Notes: generated by a model not told the origin, from the sequence alone. DNA of 64,000 nucleotides from Streptomyces abikoensis (GCF_014648775.1 NZ_BMRT01000001.1:806001-870000), one strand, 5' to 3'; numbered from the stretch's first letter, positions 15,606 to 24,257 are shown. Made by a program: numbers and translations.

Positions 15606-16463
15606 ATGACTTCGCAGGACGTCACCACCGAAGCGTCCGGCGCCTCAACCTCTGAGGCCGGCCTGCAGCCTCGACTCGGCCAGTTCGTTCACCAAGCCAT
15701 CGCCCTGCGCGACCAGGCCGACGAATTGCTCAAGAGAGCAGTGGAGCACGAGCGTGCCCGCGGTACCTCCTGGGAACAGATCGGCCAGGAGCTCGGCGTG
15801 TCGAGGTCGGCAGCGCAGCAGCGATTCGGGCGGGGCACCAAGGACTACGGGCGGGCCGCGTCCCGTGCCCGTCTCGAAACGGCATGGCTGAAAGCGAAAC
15901 GCCTCGTGCAGGACTACGAGGCGCTCGAAGGCTTGCAGAACCTGAGCAGCTCTGTCAGCACGGCCACGGCCAACGACGGGGAGATCCAACTGCCACCGCA
16001 CACGAGAATTCACGAGACGTTCTCCGGCTCCTCAGAACCCTCGCTTGTGTGGTGGCTAAAGCGCCAAACTGCGCCGGAAGAGCCCAGGAGTATCCCCTCA
16101 GTCCTTACCGAGGCAATGGCAGTCGAGCTCTACCGCGACCTTAAACGAGCGGCAGATCGCGTCCTGTCTGATCCCGCTCCCGATACCGCAGGATCCCTGC
16201 AAGGGACGGACGCCGAGGTTGCCCGCGGAGCCTCCGAGCGCGCGTTGCTCGTCTCCTTGGCCGCACTCCGTGGCACCTGCCCGAAGGCTGTGGAGCAGGC
16301 GGCGGCACGCCTTCTCGGCCAGACGGAGCCGGCCGCGGCCATCAGGGACTCTGAATCAGGCACCTCAACCGCCGAGGGCACAATCGAGGAACGCCTCGCC
16401 CGCCTCGAGAATTTGGTGGACGAGCTCCTCAAGAAGGGCCGCACCACAGCGAAGGCCGACTAG
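15606..16463 (+). CDS. HTH DNA-binding protein with sigma-region-4-like motif
   Basis: 285 aa from the ATG at 15606. Residues 25-75 form the DNA-binding region: a long helix (IALRDQADELLKRAVEHERA) followed by GTSWEQIGQELGVSRSAAQQ, a sigma-70 region 4-like HTH. The middle is of unknown fold and the last 25 residues (ERLARLENLVDELLKKG) are a short coiled coil, suggesting a dimer. The downstream gene is a tiny membrane-associated protein 87 bases away. A regulator of local genes is the simplest reading. Confidence 0.6.
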   Translation: MTSQDVTTEASGASTSEAGLQPRLGQFVHQAIALRDQADELLKRAVEHERARGTSWEQIGQELGVSRSAAQQRFGRGTKDYGRAASRARLETAWLKAKRLVQDYEALEGLQNLSSSVSTATANDGEIQLPPHTRIHETFSGSSEPSLVWWLKRQTAPEEPRSIPSVLTEAMAVELYRDLKRAADRVLSDPAPDTAGSLQGTDAEVARGASERALLVSLAALRGTCPKAVEQAAARLLGQTEPAAAIRDSESGTSTAEGTIEERLARLENLVDELLKKGRTTAKAD

Positions 16464-16550
16464 CGAAGATTTCTGCCGCCCCCGCCACGCCTGGACAGCT
16501 TCTGCGGGGGCGGCAGACGGTCACACACCCGAACCCAACAGGAGGCAACC

Positions 16551-16739
16551 ATGACCAGTATGCCGTCCGTCGCCCACGCGGGCGACGGTCCGCGCCTACC
16601 AAACGTCCTCATCGTGGCCATGGCCACTGGCTACGTCGCGGGCTACACGGCGGCTTTCAACGGCAACGACACCAAGAGCCTGATTGTCCAGCTCGCCGTA
16701 CCGACCGTCGCCTGGCTGCTCAAGGCCCGCCGCCGGTGA
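16551..16739 (+). CDS. Small hydrophobic protein
   Basis: 62 aa, ATG at 16551 with a strong AGGAGG 6 bases upstream. Residues 18-55 are mostly hydrophobic in two stretches (LIVAMATGYVAGYTAAF and LIVQLAVPTVAWLL), so it is probably a small membrane protein with a basic end. No family is recognised. It follows the HTH gene and may be its partner. Confidence 0.55.
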   Translation: MTSMPSVAHAGDGPRLPNVLIVAMATGYVAGYTAAFNGNDTKSLIVQLAVPTVAWLLKARRR

Positions 16740-16850
16740 TCTGAAGTGCCCCCGCCATACCCGGCGGGGGCACGCCGGCGCGAGTGGCACCTCGGCTGGA
16801 CGGGGCGCACGCAGGGTTGGCCACCCGTCCGCCCGGCGGGCCTGCTGGAC

Positions 16851-16928
16851 GTCGCCAGCCCAGTCGGCCCCTCGCGCAGGTACGACAGGGCCATGGTGAG
16901 CTCGTACAGGTCCGCCAATCCGTGCGAA
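16851..16928 (-). pseudogene. Fragment of nicotinate phosphoribosyltransferase
   Basis: Minus-strand reading gives GLADLYELTMALSYLREGPT followed by GLAT: the N-terminal motif of nicotinate phosphoribosyltransferase (TDLYELTM-x-SYLREG). Upstream the sequence turns directly into IS5-family transposase sequence and downstream into unrelated sequence, so only about 25 codons survive. The enzyme makes nicotinate mononucleotide from nicotinate for NAD salvage; a paralogue (pncB2) belongs to the mycobacterial DosR regulon. This supports a dormancy origin for the island and shows IS-driven loss. Confidence 0.7.
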
Positions 16929-16929
16929 A

Positions 16930-17420
16930 AAGGGGGCAAGGCCACCGGCCCGTCGCCGGTCGACCGCGGGAAGGCGGGCAGTAAGCACCATCTGATCTGC
17001 GGCGGCAAAGGCACCCCGTTCAAGGTCATCACCACCGCCACCAACGTCAACGACGTCACGCAGACCCGCGCCCTGGTCGACGGCATCCCGCCCGTGGCCG
17101 GCAAACCCGGCCGCCCCCGCAGGCGGCCCGCCACCGTACTCGGTGACAAGGGCTACGACAGCAATCCCATATCGCCGGGAACTACGCAAGCGCCGTATCC
17201 TGCCCGTCATCTCCCGCAAGGGAGCCCCTAACATCGAGGAGCTGGGCAAGCTCCGCTACGTCGTCGAGCAGGCATTCTCGCTCCTGCACCCGTTCAAGCG
17301 CCTGGCAACCCGCGGGAAAAGACGCCTCGACATGCACGACGCCCTCGCCTTCCCTGGCCTGCGGCCTCATCTGCTGGAGACTACTCAAGAAGGCCCGTGC
17401 GTGATCGCATTACGAGCTCT
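16930..17420 (+). pseudogene. Truncated IS5-family transposase
   Basis: The frame KGGKATGPSPVDRGKAGSKH matches the region after the first catalytic Asp of IS5-family transposases. After GDKGYDSN the frame shifts by one, and YRRELRKRRILPVISRKG, then VVEQAFSLLHPFKRLATRG carry the C-terminal part. The N-terminal third is missing and the frameshift breaks the rest. The 29-bp right end (17392-17420) has an exact inverted copy at 18684-18712. Confidence 0.75.
17392..17420 (+). repeat. IS5-type 3' end, inverted copy A
   Basis: 29 bases ending GCATTACGAGCTCT are exactly the reverse complement of 18684-18712. They are the 3' end of the transposase gene plus terminal repeat. Confidence 0.8.
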
Positions 17421-17577
17421 GATGGTTAGATGATTCTGGCACCTGCTCTTCTCGCGGGCAGTGTCCAATTTTCGATGCTTGCTTCATGGTTTTGTCTTTG
17501 AGTGGGCACTCGTTTTCTGGAGGTGAATAGTGGCGCTTCACCATGTGACAACACGGGCATTGACTGTAGCCACCCAT
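17410..17577 (-). CDS. Small Cys-rich, zinc-finger-like protein
   Basis: 55 aa from the ATG at 17577, which has GAGGAG 6 bases upstream; an ATG at 17601 overlaps the upstream gene's stop by ATGA. The sequence starts MGGYSQCPCCHMVKRH and has further Cys at NECPLK and GHCPRE, a plausible zinc-binding set. The stop codon is within the IS end, so the original C-terminus may be lost. It is the second gene of a pair with the membrane protein at 17598-18197. Function unknown; low GC compared with the surroundings. Confidence 0.45.
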   Translation of the reverse strand: MGGYSQCPCCHMVKRHYSPPENECPLKDKTMKQASKIGHCPREEQVPESSNHQSS

Positions 17578-17597
17578 CGCGACTCCTCTTCGGACAC

Positions 17598-18197
17598 TCA
17601 TTTTGACCCTTCTTTGCGAGCGACTCCTGATTCAGATTCGGGGCTCGTCTGTGTCATCCCTCGGAGCTGGAAAGACGAGATCAGGCCGTGCACAAGCGTA
17701 ATTAGTGCGGCGACTGACATGAGTACGGCACTTGCGAACTTTGTTGGGCCGATCAAGCAGCCGTCCTTCGACAATGGTGCGAGCAGTGTGGCCAAGGCTG
17801 CACCCAGCACCGCAATTCCTACGTTGTAACAAGCCAGGGCTCGCCAGGCTTGCTTACGCCACCGGTCGAAGTCGCTCCGCTGCTCATCGGACAAATATTC
17901 GAGATGTGTTTTGTACTCGTCATCTGTCCACCAGTTATTCAGTTCGTCCTTGGAGTAGAAATGCTTCTGGCAAGCGATTCCGAACTGGAGGCTGGCCACC
18001 AACAGGATGGCGGCCATGGTTAGGAGTAGCAGCGTCACACCTGGCCATCGGACAGTGTCTTGGGATGCGCTGACACGTCCGATGGCTGCGACGCTAAAGC
18101 CGGCGAGAAGCGGCGCTGCCACATATGTGGCAGAGGTCAACGCGGCGCCGAATCCCAACGGTGCTGGCTTGCGGAACTTCGGTGGGGTGAATGTCAT
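17598..18197 (-). CDS. Four-helix membrane protein of unknown function
   Basis: 199 aa. Hydrophobic segments at about 18-42, 52-74, 122-143 and 153-176, with a charged cytoplasmic region between (KDELNNWWTDDEYKTHLEYL) that is helical. The layout (paired TM helices around a soluble helix) recalls SLATT-type effector membrane proteins but the match is only in layout. Codon use is distinctly less GC-rich than in neighbouring genes (many A/T third positions), a sign of separate acquisition. It sits between inverted IS5 ends with the small Cys-rich gene. Confidence 0.5.
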   Translation of the reverse strand: MTFTPPKFRKPAPLGFGAALTSATYVAAPLLAGFSVAAIGRVSASQDTVRWPGVTLLLLTMAAILLVASLQFGIACQKHFYSKDELNNWWTDDEYKTHLEYLSDEQRSDFDRWRKQAWRALACYNVGIAVLGAALATLLAPLSKDGCLIGPTKFASAVLMSVAALITLVHGLISSFQLRGMTQTSPESESGVARKEGSK

Positions 18198-18299
18198 CGA
18201 GGGCCTGTCTTCTGCTGCTGATTCCCCGATTCGACGGGCTGTGCCAGCCCTGCTGTGCTCACGTTAGGAGCAAGACCGGTTCGGCGCATGTGGGGGCAG

Positions 18300-18575
18300 G
18301 CCAGGCGGATGACGCGGCACATCACTACGGTCGGCGCGAAGGTGGCCCGCGCCCTGGGCTGGGACGAGATCGCGGTGACGTGGCTGGACGTGGACGAGGA
18401 CACGGCCGCGAAGATCGTCATTGTCGGCAACCGCACCAGCGACCTGGCCAACTACGACACCGCAATCCTGGCGGACATCCTCAGCGACCTTGCCCGACCT
18501 GCAGGGCACGGGCTACGACCAGGAGCAATTGGACGAGCTGCTGGACGACACATCACTGCCCGCGCCGTATTGAAC
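18300..18575 (+). pseudogene. Fragment of a ParB/Srx-type nuclease-domain protein
   Basis: VARALGWDEIAVTWLDVDED, then VGNRTSDLANYD matches the middle of ParB-like proteins found in phages and mobile elements. The frame then shifts and continues as DLQGTGYDQEQLDELLDD. The start and the C-terminal part are absent. It is a relic brought in with the IS-flanked segment. Confidence 0.65.
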
Positions 18576-18894
18576 GACGGCCACTTTGGCAACCCGGTCC
18601 TCCAACGCGGACACCTACTTCTGCGGCTCAATGATCACTTTGATCGCAGATACGTCGACGCCCATGCCCTGCCACAGCCGCCTAGAGCTCGTAATGCGAT
18701 CACGCACGGGCCAAGGCAGGCCCGAAAGCCATAGGGGACTTCCCTGAGGCTTGCTGTGCAGTCAGCGGTACTGCGACTGCCTTGGCATGTCAGGAGATAT
18801 CCGGATCGCCCGTGATCGCGGGCCATGCATCGCCCAGTTGCCGATCGTCAGACCAATTCCCTGACTGGTTTCTTGAGGAAGATGAAGGCGGGAT
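18576..18894. other. No gene; contains the second IS5 end
   Basis: The inverted IS end at 18684-18712 is the only recognisable item. The rest has no credible frame. Confidence 0.5.
18684..18712 (-). repeat. IS5-type 3' end, inverted copy B
   Basis: Exact reverse complement of 17392-17420. The two copies face each other and enclose about 1.26 kb of foreign cargo. Confidence 0.8.
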
Positions 18895-19697
18895 ACAACG
18901 CCTAACACAATGAGTTGATTTGCTTGTGGGTGATGAGGCGGCAGCAGGCGAGGTGGAGGAAAGCTTCGTGGATGTCGGCGCGTCGTTCCCAGCGGATGCG
19001 GAGTCGGCGGAAGCCGTGGAGCCAGGCGAAGGTCCGTTCCACCACCCACCGGTAGGTGCCCAGTCCGGTGCAGCGGCGGGTGCCTCGGCGGGCGATGGCC
19101 GGCACGATGCCTCGAGCGCGGACCTGGTCGCGGTAGATGTCGTGGTCGTAGCCGCGGTCGGCGAAGAGTGAGTCGGGTTTGCGGCGGGGACGGCCGACAC
19201 GTCCGCGGACCGGTGGGATCGCGTCCAGCAGGGGCAGAAGCTGGGTGACGTCGTTGCGGTTGCCGCCGGTCAGCAGGACGGCGAGCGGGGTGCCGTGACC
19301 GTCCGTGATGAGGTGATGCTTCGAGCCGGCCCGGGCCCGGTCGACCGGCGACGGACCCGTGTGCTGCCCCCTTTTTAGGGCCCTTACGTGGGAAGAGTCG
19401 ACCACGCAACGCGACCAGTCCAGCCGTGATGCGGCATTGAGCTCAGCGAGCAGGACCTCGTGCAGCCGCTGCCAGACGCCAGCCTCGTTCCAGTCCCGCA
19501 GTCGGCGCCGGCACGTCATGCCCGAGCCGAAGCCAAACCCCTCCCGGTCGCTCGTGCTGCGGCAGCAGCGGCTCCAGGTGATCCCACAGCTCATCCGACA
19601 CGATCCACGGCGACGCCCCCATGCAAATGAGCAACGCTCAACTGACCATCCAGGCACGGCCACCAGGCCCGATCCACCTGATTGTGTTAGGCGTTGT
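18895..19697 (-). mobile_element. IS5-family insertion sequence, about 800 bp
   Basis: 17-bp perfect terminal inverted repeats: ACAACGCCTAACACAAT at 18895-18911 and its complement at 19681-19697. The element carries a transposase on the minus strand. It inserted at the 3' end of the DUF1918 gene, whose last codons and stop now lie within the IS end. Confidence 0.8.
18902..19634 (-). pseudogene. IS5-family transposase with internal deletion and frameshift
   Basis: The N-terminus (MGASPWIVSDELWDHLEPLL, PQHERPGG) is in one frame, then the sequence passes to another frame at GFGSGMTCRRRLRDWNEAGV and runs to the stop. About 40 residues normally found between these parts (the GILFVLYTGIQWR-type segment) are missing, so the change is a deletion with frame loss and not a programmed frameshift alone. 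The DDE-domain part is intact: VVDSSHVRALKRG, then HHLITDGHG, DRGYDHDIYR and YRWVVERTFAWLHGFRRL. The copy is probably inactive but could be moved in trans. Confidence 0.75.
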
Positions 19698-19911
19698 TAG
19701 CCCGTTGTCCCGCCTGCGGATAGTGCTCAGGGTGGTGCACGTGGGAGTCCGGTCCGGGGTAGACCAGGGTCACTTTGTCCGTGTCCGACCAGCGAACGTC
19801 ATAGGGCGGTGTGCCGTCGGCGTGACGGAGGCCGACGATCTCCCCATCGCGCTTGGTCGCGCCTGTGGCCGGGCTCTCGACGATCAAGTGGTCACCGAGT
19901 TGCGCATGCAT
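19687..19911 (-). CDS. DUF1918 family protein with IS-modified tail
   Basis: 74 aa from the ATG at 19911. MHAQLGDHLIVESPATGATK, then GEIVGLRHADGTPPYDVRW and VYPGPDSHVHH are the DUF1918 signature, a small beta-barrel common in actinobacterial stress loci. The last codons (ANNA and stop) are read from the IS5 terminal repeat, so the natural C-terminus is replaced. It is divergent from the hydrogenase maturation peptidase gene, sharing a 103-bp promoter region. Biochemical role unknown. Confidence 0.75.
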   Translation of the reverse strand: MHAQLGDHLIVESPATGATKRDGEIVGLRHADGTPPYDVRWSDTDKVTLVYPGPDSHVHHPEHYPQAGQRANNA

Positions 19912-20014
19912 GCCGTCACCGCTTCCGTGGTCACATTGCCGGAATACCGGTCTCCGCCTCTCCAGCAGACCACGAACGCCCGGCCCACGGAAGCCAGCAC
20001 AGGGAGCGAACACC

Positions 20015-20548
20015 ATGGTGGTGGCCCACCGCGTCACGGTCATCGGTGTCGGCAACGAGTTCCGGCGGGACGACGGGGCAGGACCCGCGGTCGTCGCCAG
20101 ACTACGGAAACGGGCCCGCCGCGGCGGCTTGCCGGCCGGGATCCGGCTGGTGTCCTGCGACGGGGAGCCCGGGCGGCTGATCGGGCTGTGGGAGGGCGCG
20201 GAGCTGGCCGTCGTCGTGGACGCCGCCCGTGCCCGTTCCAGCCGTCCTGGGCGGGTACACCGCCTGGAGCCTGCCACGTGCCCCGGGGGGCCGGCGGGCA
20301 CGACGAGCGGTCACGGACTGGGACCGGCCGAGGCGGTCGCGCTGGCCCGTGCACTCGACCGGATGCCGGAGCGCCTGGTCGTGTACGCGGTCGAGGGAGC
20401 CGACAGCTCCTTGGGCCCGGGGCTGACCCCGGCTGTTGCCGCGGCCGTCGGTTCCGTCGCCGAGAGGGTCGTAAAAGAGGCCGTCCGGCACCTTTGCCGT
20501 ACCGGCCCGCGCGTCACCCTGGAAGGTGAGGAGGCGTCCGTGCCATGA
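20015..20548 (+). CDS. Hydrogenase maturation peptidase (M52/HycI-HyaD type)
   Basis: 177 aa from the ATG at 20015 with AGGGAG upstream. The N-terminal motif GVGNEFRRDDGAG, the mid-chain AVVVDAARA and the GHGLGPAEAV histidine are the conserved acidic/His sites that bind nickel in this family. The enzyme cuts the C-terminal extension of the [NiFe] large subunit after cofactor insertion. Its natural substrate is the large subunit encoded at 28442-29782, 8 kb away on the same strand. The stop overlaps the next start by ATGA. Confidence 0.85.
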   Translation: MVVAHRVTVIGVGNEFRRDDGAGPAVVARLRKRARRGGLPAGIRLVSCDGEPGRLIGLWEGAELAVVVDAARARSSRPGRVHRLEPATCPGGPAGTTSGHGLGPAEAVALARALDRMPERLVVYAVEGADSSLGPGLTPAVAAAVGSVAERVVKEAVRHLCRTGPRVTLEGEEASVP

Positions 20549-23247
20549 CCCGTGCCTCGCAGCCACCCGCCGTCGCGGCGTACGCGCTGCTCGCCGACGG
20601 GACGACCGTGCGCGTCAGACCCGTCGCACCGGCGGACCATGCAGCGGTCCTCCGGTTCTACGAGCACATGTCCGCGGAGAATCTGCGGCTGCGGTTCTTC
20701 TCCGCCGGGACCCTCGTCGCCCAGCAGGCGGCGGACGCGTTGTGCCGGGACGCCGGTCCGGGCGACCGGGCGGTGGTGGCCGAGGCAACCGGTGAGGTGG
20801 TCGGGCTGGCCGAGTACCACGCAGCGCCGGTCGCGGGCGAGGCGTCCGCCGAGGTCGCCCTCGCCGTGGCGGACGAGTGGCACCACCGCGGCGTCGCGAC
20901 ACTCCTGCTGGAGCACCTCGTCGACCTGGCGCGCACGGAGGGGATCAAGGAGCTGACCGCCGACGCGCTGGCCGAGAACCTGCCGGTCATCAGGGTCTTC
21001 GCCGACCTCGGGTTGCCGGTGCGCCGGTGCTTCGAGGGACCGGAGGTCCACGTACGGGTGGCGCTGACGCCGGACGAGCAGTACCTGACGGCCCTCGACA
21101 CCCGCGGGCGCACGGCCGATGTCGCCAGCCTGCGCCCGCTGCTGCGGCCCCGGTCGGTCGCCGTCGTGGGCGCCGGTCACCGCCCCGGGTCGGTGGGCCG
21201 GGCGATCCTGCGGAACCTGCGGGCCGCCGGCTTCGCGGGCCCGCTGTACGTCGTCAACCCGCACGGCCCTGCACTCGACGACCTGCCCTGCCACCCCTCC
21301 GTCGCCGAACTGCCGGAGGCGCCCGACCTGGCGGTCCTGGCCGTTCCGCCCCGCGTGGTGCCGTCCGTGGCGGAGGAGTGCGGAGTGCGCGGCGTACGGG
21401 CGCTGCTCGTGGTGACCTCTGGGCTCGACCGGGAACAGGCAACCGCCTTGCGGGCGGCTTGCCGCACGCACGGCATGCGCATGGCCGGCCCCAACTGCCT
21501 CGGTCTGGCCAACACGGAGAAGGACGTCCGTCTGGACGCGACGTTCGCGGCCGGCCTACCGCTGCCGGGAACGGCCGGCGTCGCGACGCAGTCCGGCGGC
21601 GTGGGCATCGCCCTGCTGGACGGACTGTCGCGGCTGGGCATCGGCGTGTCGACGTTCGTCTCGCTCGGCGACAAATACGACGTGAGCGGCAACGACCTGC
21701 TGCAGTGGTGGGAGGAGGACGGTCGCACCGACCTGGCCGTGCTGCACGTGGAGTCGTTCGGCAACCCGCGCGCGTTCTCCCGTACCGCCCGCCGAGTGAG
21801 CAAGCGCATGCCCGTGCTGACGGTAGACGCCGGACGGTCAGAGGCCGGGCGCCGAGCCGCGGCCTCGCACACCGCCGCTGCCGCCACGCCGACGATGACC
21901 CGGCAGGCCCTCTTCCACCAAGCCGGCGTCATCGCCACCCGGTCGATCGGTGAACTGCTGGACGCCGTCGCGCTGCTGCACAGCCAGCCGCTGCCAGCGG
22001 GCAACCGGGTCGTGGTGGTCGGCAACGCGGGCGGCGTGGGCGTACTCGCCGCCGACGCCTGCAGCGAGGCCGGGCTGGACGTCCGGCCGCTGGAACCCGC
22101 CCTGGCGGCAGACCTCGCGGCGGTGCTGCCGTCGGGGGCGGCCGTCGGCAATCCGGTCGATACCACCGCCGCCGTCTCGGAGGAGCAGCTGCGCGCATGC
22201 TTGGGCCTGTTGGCCGCCCACCGGGACGTCGACGCCGTCCTCGGCGTGCTGGTACCCACGGCCCTGGCCGCCGCCACCGGCGACGATCCCGTGCGGGCCT
22301 TCACCGACGCCGGCGAGAGGCCACGCTGCACGACGGCGCTCGTCCTGGTGGACCGGCCTACGCGCGTCGCGCTACTACCGGTCGAACGCGGCGGCGCCGT
22401 CCCCGTCTACGCGGACCCGCAGGATGCCGCCCGCGCGCTGTCGTATGCCGCCACCCATGCCCGGTGGCGTGCTCAACCGCAGAGCATGCCTCTGGAACCC
22501 TCGGGTGTCGACACGGAAGGCGCCCGGGCAGATGTTGCTGGGTGGCTGCACGAAAGGCCGGAGGGCGGCTGGCTGAACCCGGTGCAATGTGCGCGTCTCC
22601 TGGACCGCTACGGCATCCCGCAGGTCGCCTGGGAGTGGGTATGCGACGAGGACACCGCCGTGGCGGCGGCCAGGCGCCTGGCCGGCCCCGCTGGGCGGGT
22701 CGTGCTCAAAGCCCACTGGCCCGGACTCGTACACAAGACCCGCGAGGGCGCCGTCCGCCTCGACCTCCAGGGCGAGGACCAGGTCCGCGCCGCCTACCGG
22801 GACCTCGCCACGCGCTTCGGCGACCGGCTCTCCGGCGTGGTGGTGCAGCCCCAGGCGCCCCACGTGCTGGAGCTGGTGACCGGTGTCGTCCAGGACGAGG
22901 TCTTCGGCCCGCTCGTGCTCTTCGGCCAGGGCGGCACCGCCACCGACGTCCTGGCCGACCACGCCGCCCGGCTCGCTCCACTCACCACGTACGGCGTCGA
23001 CGACCTCATTGCCACACCCCGCTGTTCCGCGCTCCTGTCGAGCCGCCCCGGCGGCACCCCCGTCGATCTCGGTGCCCTCGAACGCCTGCTGCTGTGCGTG
23101 TCCCGGATGGCCTGCGACCTGCCTCAGCTGGCCGAGGCCGACCTGAACCCCGTGGTGCCCTGCCCGGACGGCGTCATGGCGCTGGACGCCCGCATCCGCC
23201 TGGAGCCCCGGCAGGCGTACGACCCGTATCTGCGGCGCCTGCGCTGA
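20545..23247 (+). CDS. GNAT acetyltransferase fused to ADP-forming acyl-CoA synthetase (Pat-type)
   Basis: 900 aa, coupled to the maturation peptidase by ATGA. Residues about 12-170 are a GNAT domain (RVRPVAPADHAAVLRFYEHM, acetyl-CoA loop DEWHHRGVATLLLEHL). Residues about 185-285 are a CoA-binding Rossmann domain (SVAVVGAGHRPGSVGRAIL); 325-460 a succinyl-CoA-ligase-like domain with the TQSGGVG loop and ASHTAA histidine; about 690-880 an ATP-grasp domain. The N-terminal GNAT order is that of the Streptomyces lividans protein acetyltransferase PatA, which acetylates acyl-CoA synthetases; the E. coli Pat has the reverse order. Coupling to a hydrogenase peptidase is unusual. Confidence 0.85.
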   Translation: MTRASQPPAVAAYALLADGTTVRVRPVAPADHAAVLRFYEHMSAENLRLRFFSAGTLVAQQAADALCRDAGPGDRAVVAEATGEVVGLAEYHAAPVAGEASAEVALAVADEWHHRGVATLLLEHLVDLARTEGIKELTADALAENLPVIRVFADLGLPVRRCFEGPEVHVRVALTPDEQYLTALDTRGRTADVASLRPLLRPRSVAVVGAGHRPGSVGRAILRNLRAAGFAGPLYVVNPHGPALDDLPCHPSVAELPEAPDLAVLAVPPRVVPSVAEECGVRGVRALLVVTSGLDREQATALRAACRTHGMRMAGPNCLGLANTEKDVRLDATFAAGLPLPGTAGVATQSGGVGIALLDGLSRLGIGVSTFVSLGDKYDVSGNDLLQWWEEDGRTDLAVLHVESFGNPRAFSRTARRVSKRMPVLTVDAGRSEAGRRAAASHTAAAATPTMTRQALFHQAGVIATRSIGELLDAVALLHSQPLPAGNRVVVVGNAGGVGVLAADACSEAGLDVRPLEPALAADLAAVLPSGAAVGNPVDTTAAVSEEQLRACLGLLAAHRDVDAVLGVLVPTALAAATGDDPVRAFTDAGERPRCTTALVLVDRPTRVALLPVERGGAVPVYADPQDAARALSYAATHARWRAQPQSMPLEPSGVDTEGARADVAGWLHERPEGGWLNPVQCARLLDRYGIPQVAWEWVCDEDTAVAAARRLAGPAGRVVLKAHWPGLVHKTREGAVRLDLQGEDQVRAAYRDLATRFGDRLSGVVVQPQAPHVLELVTGVVQDEVFGPLVLFGQGGTATDVLADHAARLAPLTTYGVDDLIATPRCSALLSSRPGGTPVDLGALERLLLCVSRMACDLPQLAEADLNPVVPCPDGVMALDARIRLEPRQAYDPYLRRLR

Positions 23248-23493
23248 CCCCCTTCTGGTGCACTCCGGACTCGTCGCTGATGGCTGACACTCCCACTTAC
23301 GAACTAAATGCAGGTCAGCGGTCAGCGGCCTTGATAGGTGAATTATGGTGTCCGCCCGTGTCGGCGGTTGAGCTGTGGCCTCCGAGGGGTGGGGTGTCCG
23401 GCGCCGTGACGGCGCGGTGCCCCGCCTTTCGCCGCCTCGTGCAGTACGGATGTTCTGTACACACGCAGCGTTTCCTTCCAGGAGGACGGCCGG

Positions 23494-24147
23494 ATGAGCA
23501 TGAGTCGGGGCCTGCGGCGCCGCGTCCTGATGACGGTGTCCGTACCGGTCATGGGACTCGTGATGGCCGGCTGCGGAGGCAATGGTGACTCCGGCCGCCC
23601 GCCGTCCACCACGCAGGCTTCGGTCACCAGTCCGGCCGGAACTTCGGCCTCACCAACCGTTCCGGCCGGTCAGCACAACCAGGCCGACGTGGCCTTCGCC
23701 CAGGGCATGATCCCGCATCACCGGCAGGCGATCGTGATGTCGGAGATGGCCGAGAACCACGCTTCCTCCGGCGACGTGAAAGCCTTGGCCGAGAAGATTA
23801 AGAAGGCGCAGGCTCCTGAGATCGACACCATGACGGCCTGGCTGAACGCCTGGGGCGAGCCGGTGCCGCCGGGCATGAGCGGCACGGGTCACGGCAGCCC
23901 TACCGGCATGCCCGGCATGATGACCGACCGGCAGATGGATGACCTGCGCGGAATGACCGGCTCGCCCTTCGACCGGATGTTCCTGACGATGATGATCGCT
24001 CACCACGAGGGCGCGATCGACATGGCCGGCACCGAGAAGAAGCAGGGGCAGTACGGTCCGGCCAAGCAGCTGGCCGACAGCATCATCACCTCCCAGACCG
24101 CCGAGATCGCGCAGATGCGCACGATGCTCGGGTCCAGCAGCCCATGA
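23494..24147 (+). CDS. DUF305 lipoprotein
   Basis: 217 aa from the ATG at 23494 with AGGAGG nearby. A lipoprotein signal (LVMAGC at residues about 22-27) is followed by a Ser/Thr/Pro linker and two DUF305 repeats, each with HH pairs: QGMIPHHRQAIVMSEMA and MIAHHEGAIDMAGTE. The Met- and His-rich protein is probably exported, lipid-anchored and metal-binding, often linked to copper. The 246 bases upstream hold no other gene; their start contains sequence like the tail of an old transposase. A DUF2231 membrane protein follows 110 bases downstream. Confidence 0.85.
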   Translation: MSMSRGLRRRVLMTVSVPVMGLVMAGCGGNGDSGRPPSTTQASVTSPAGTSASPTVPAGQHNQADVAFAQGMIPHHRQAIVMSEMAENHASSGDVKALAEKIKKAQAPEIDTMTAWLNAWGEPVPPGMSGTGHGSPTGMPGMMTDRQMDDLRGMTGSPFDRMFLTMMIAHHEGAIDMAGTEKKQGQYGPAKQLADSIITSQTAEIAQMRTMLGSSSP

Positions 24148-24257
24148 GACCGACCGCCGGCGTAGCACCGGAAGGAAGGCGCCGTACCGGCATCATTCCG
24201 GCAGGCACCGCGACGCCCGAGCCCGGGAGCGGCAACGCCGTGCAGGAGGTGTGAGCC

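Noticed and set aside
18902..19634. Programmed frameshift transposase (ORFA/ORFB)
   Set aside because: About 40 residues expected between the two frames are missing, so a deletion explains the frame change better.
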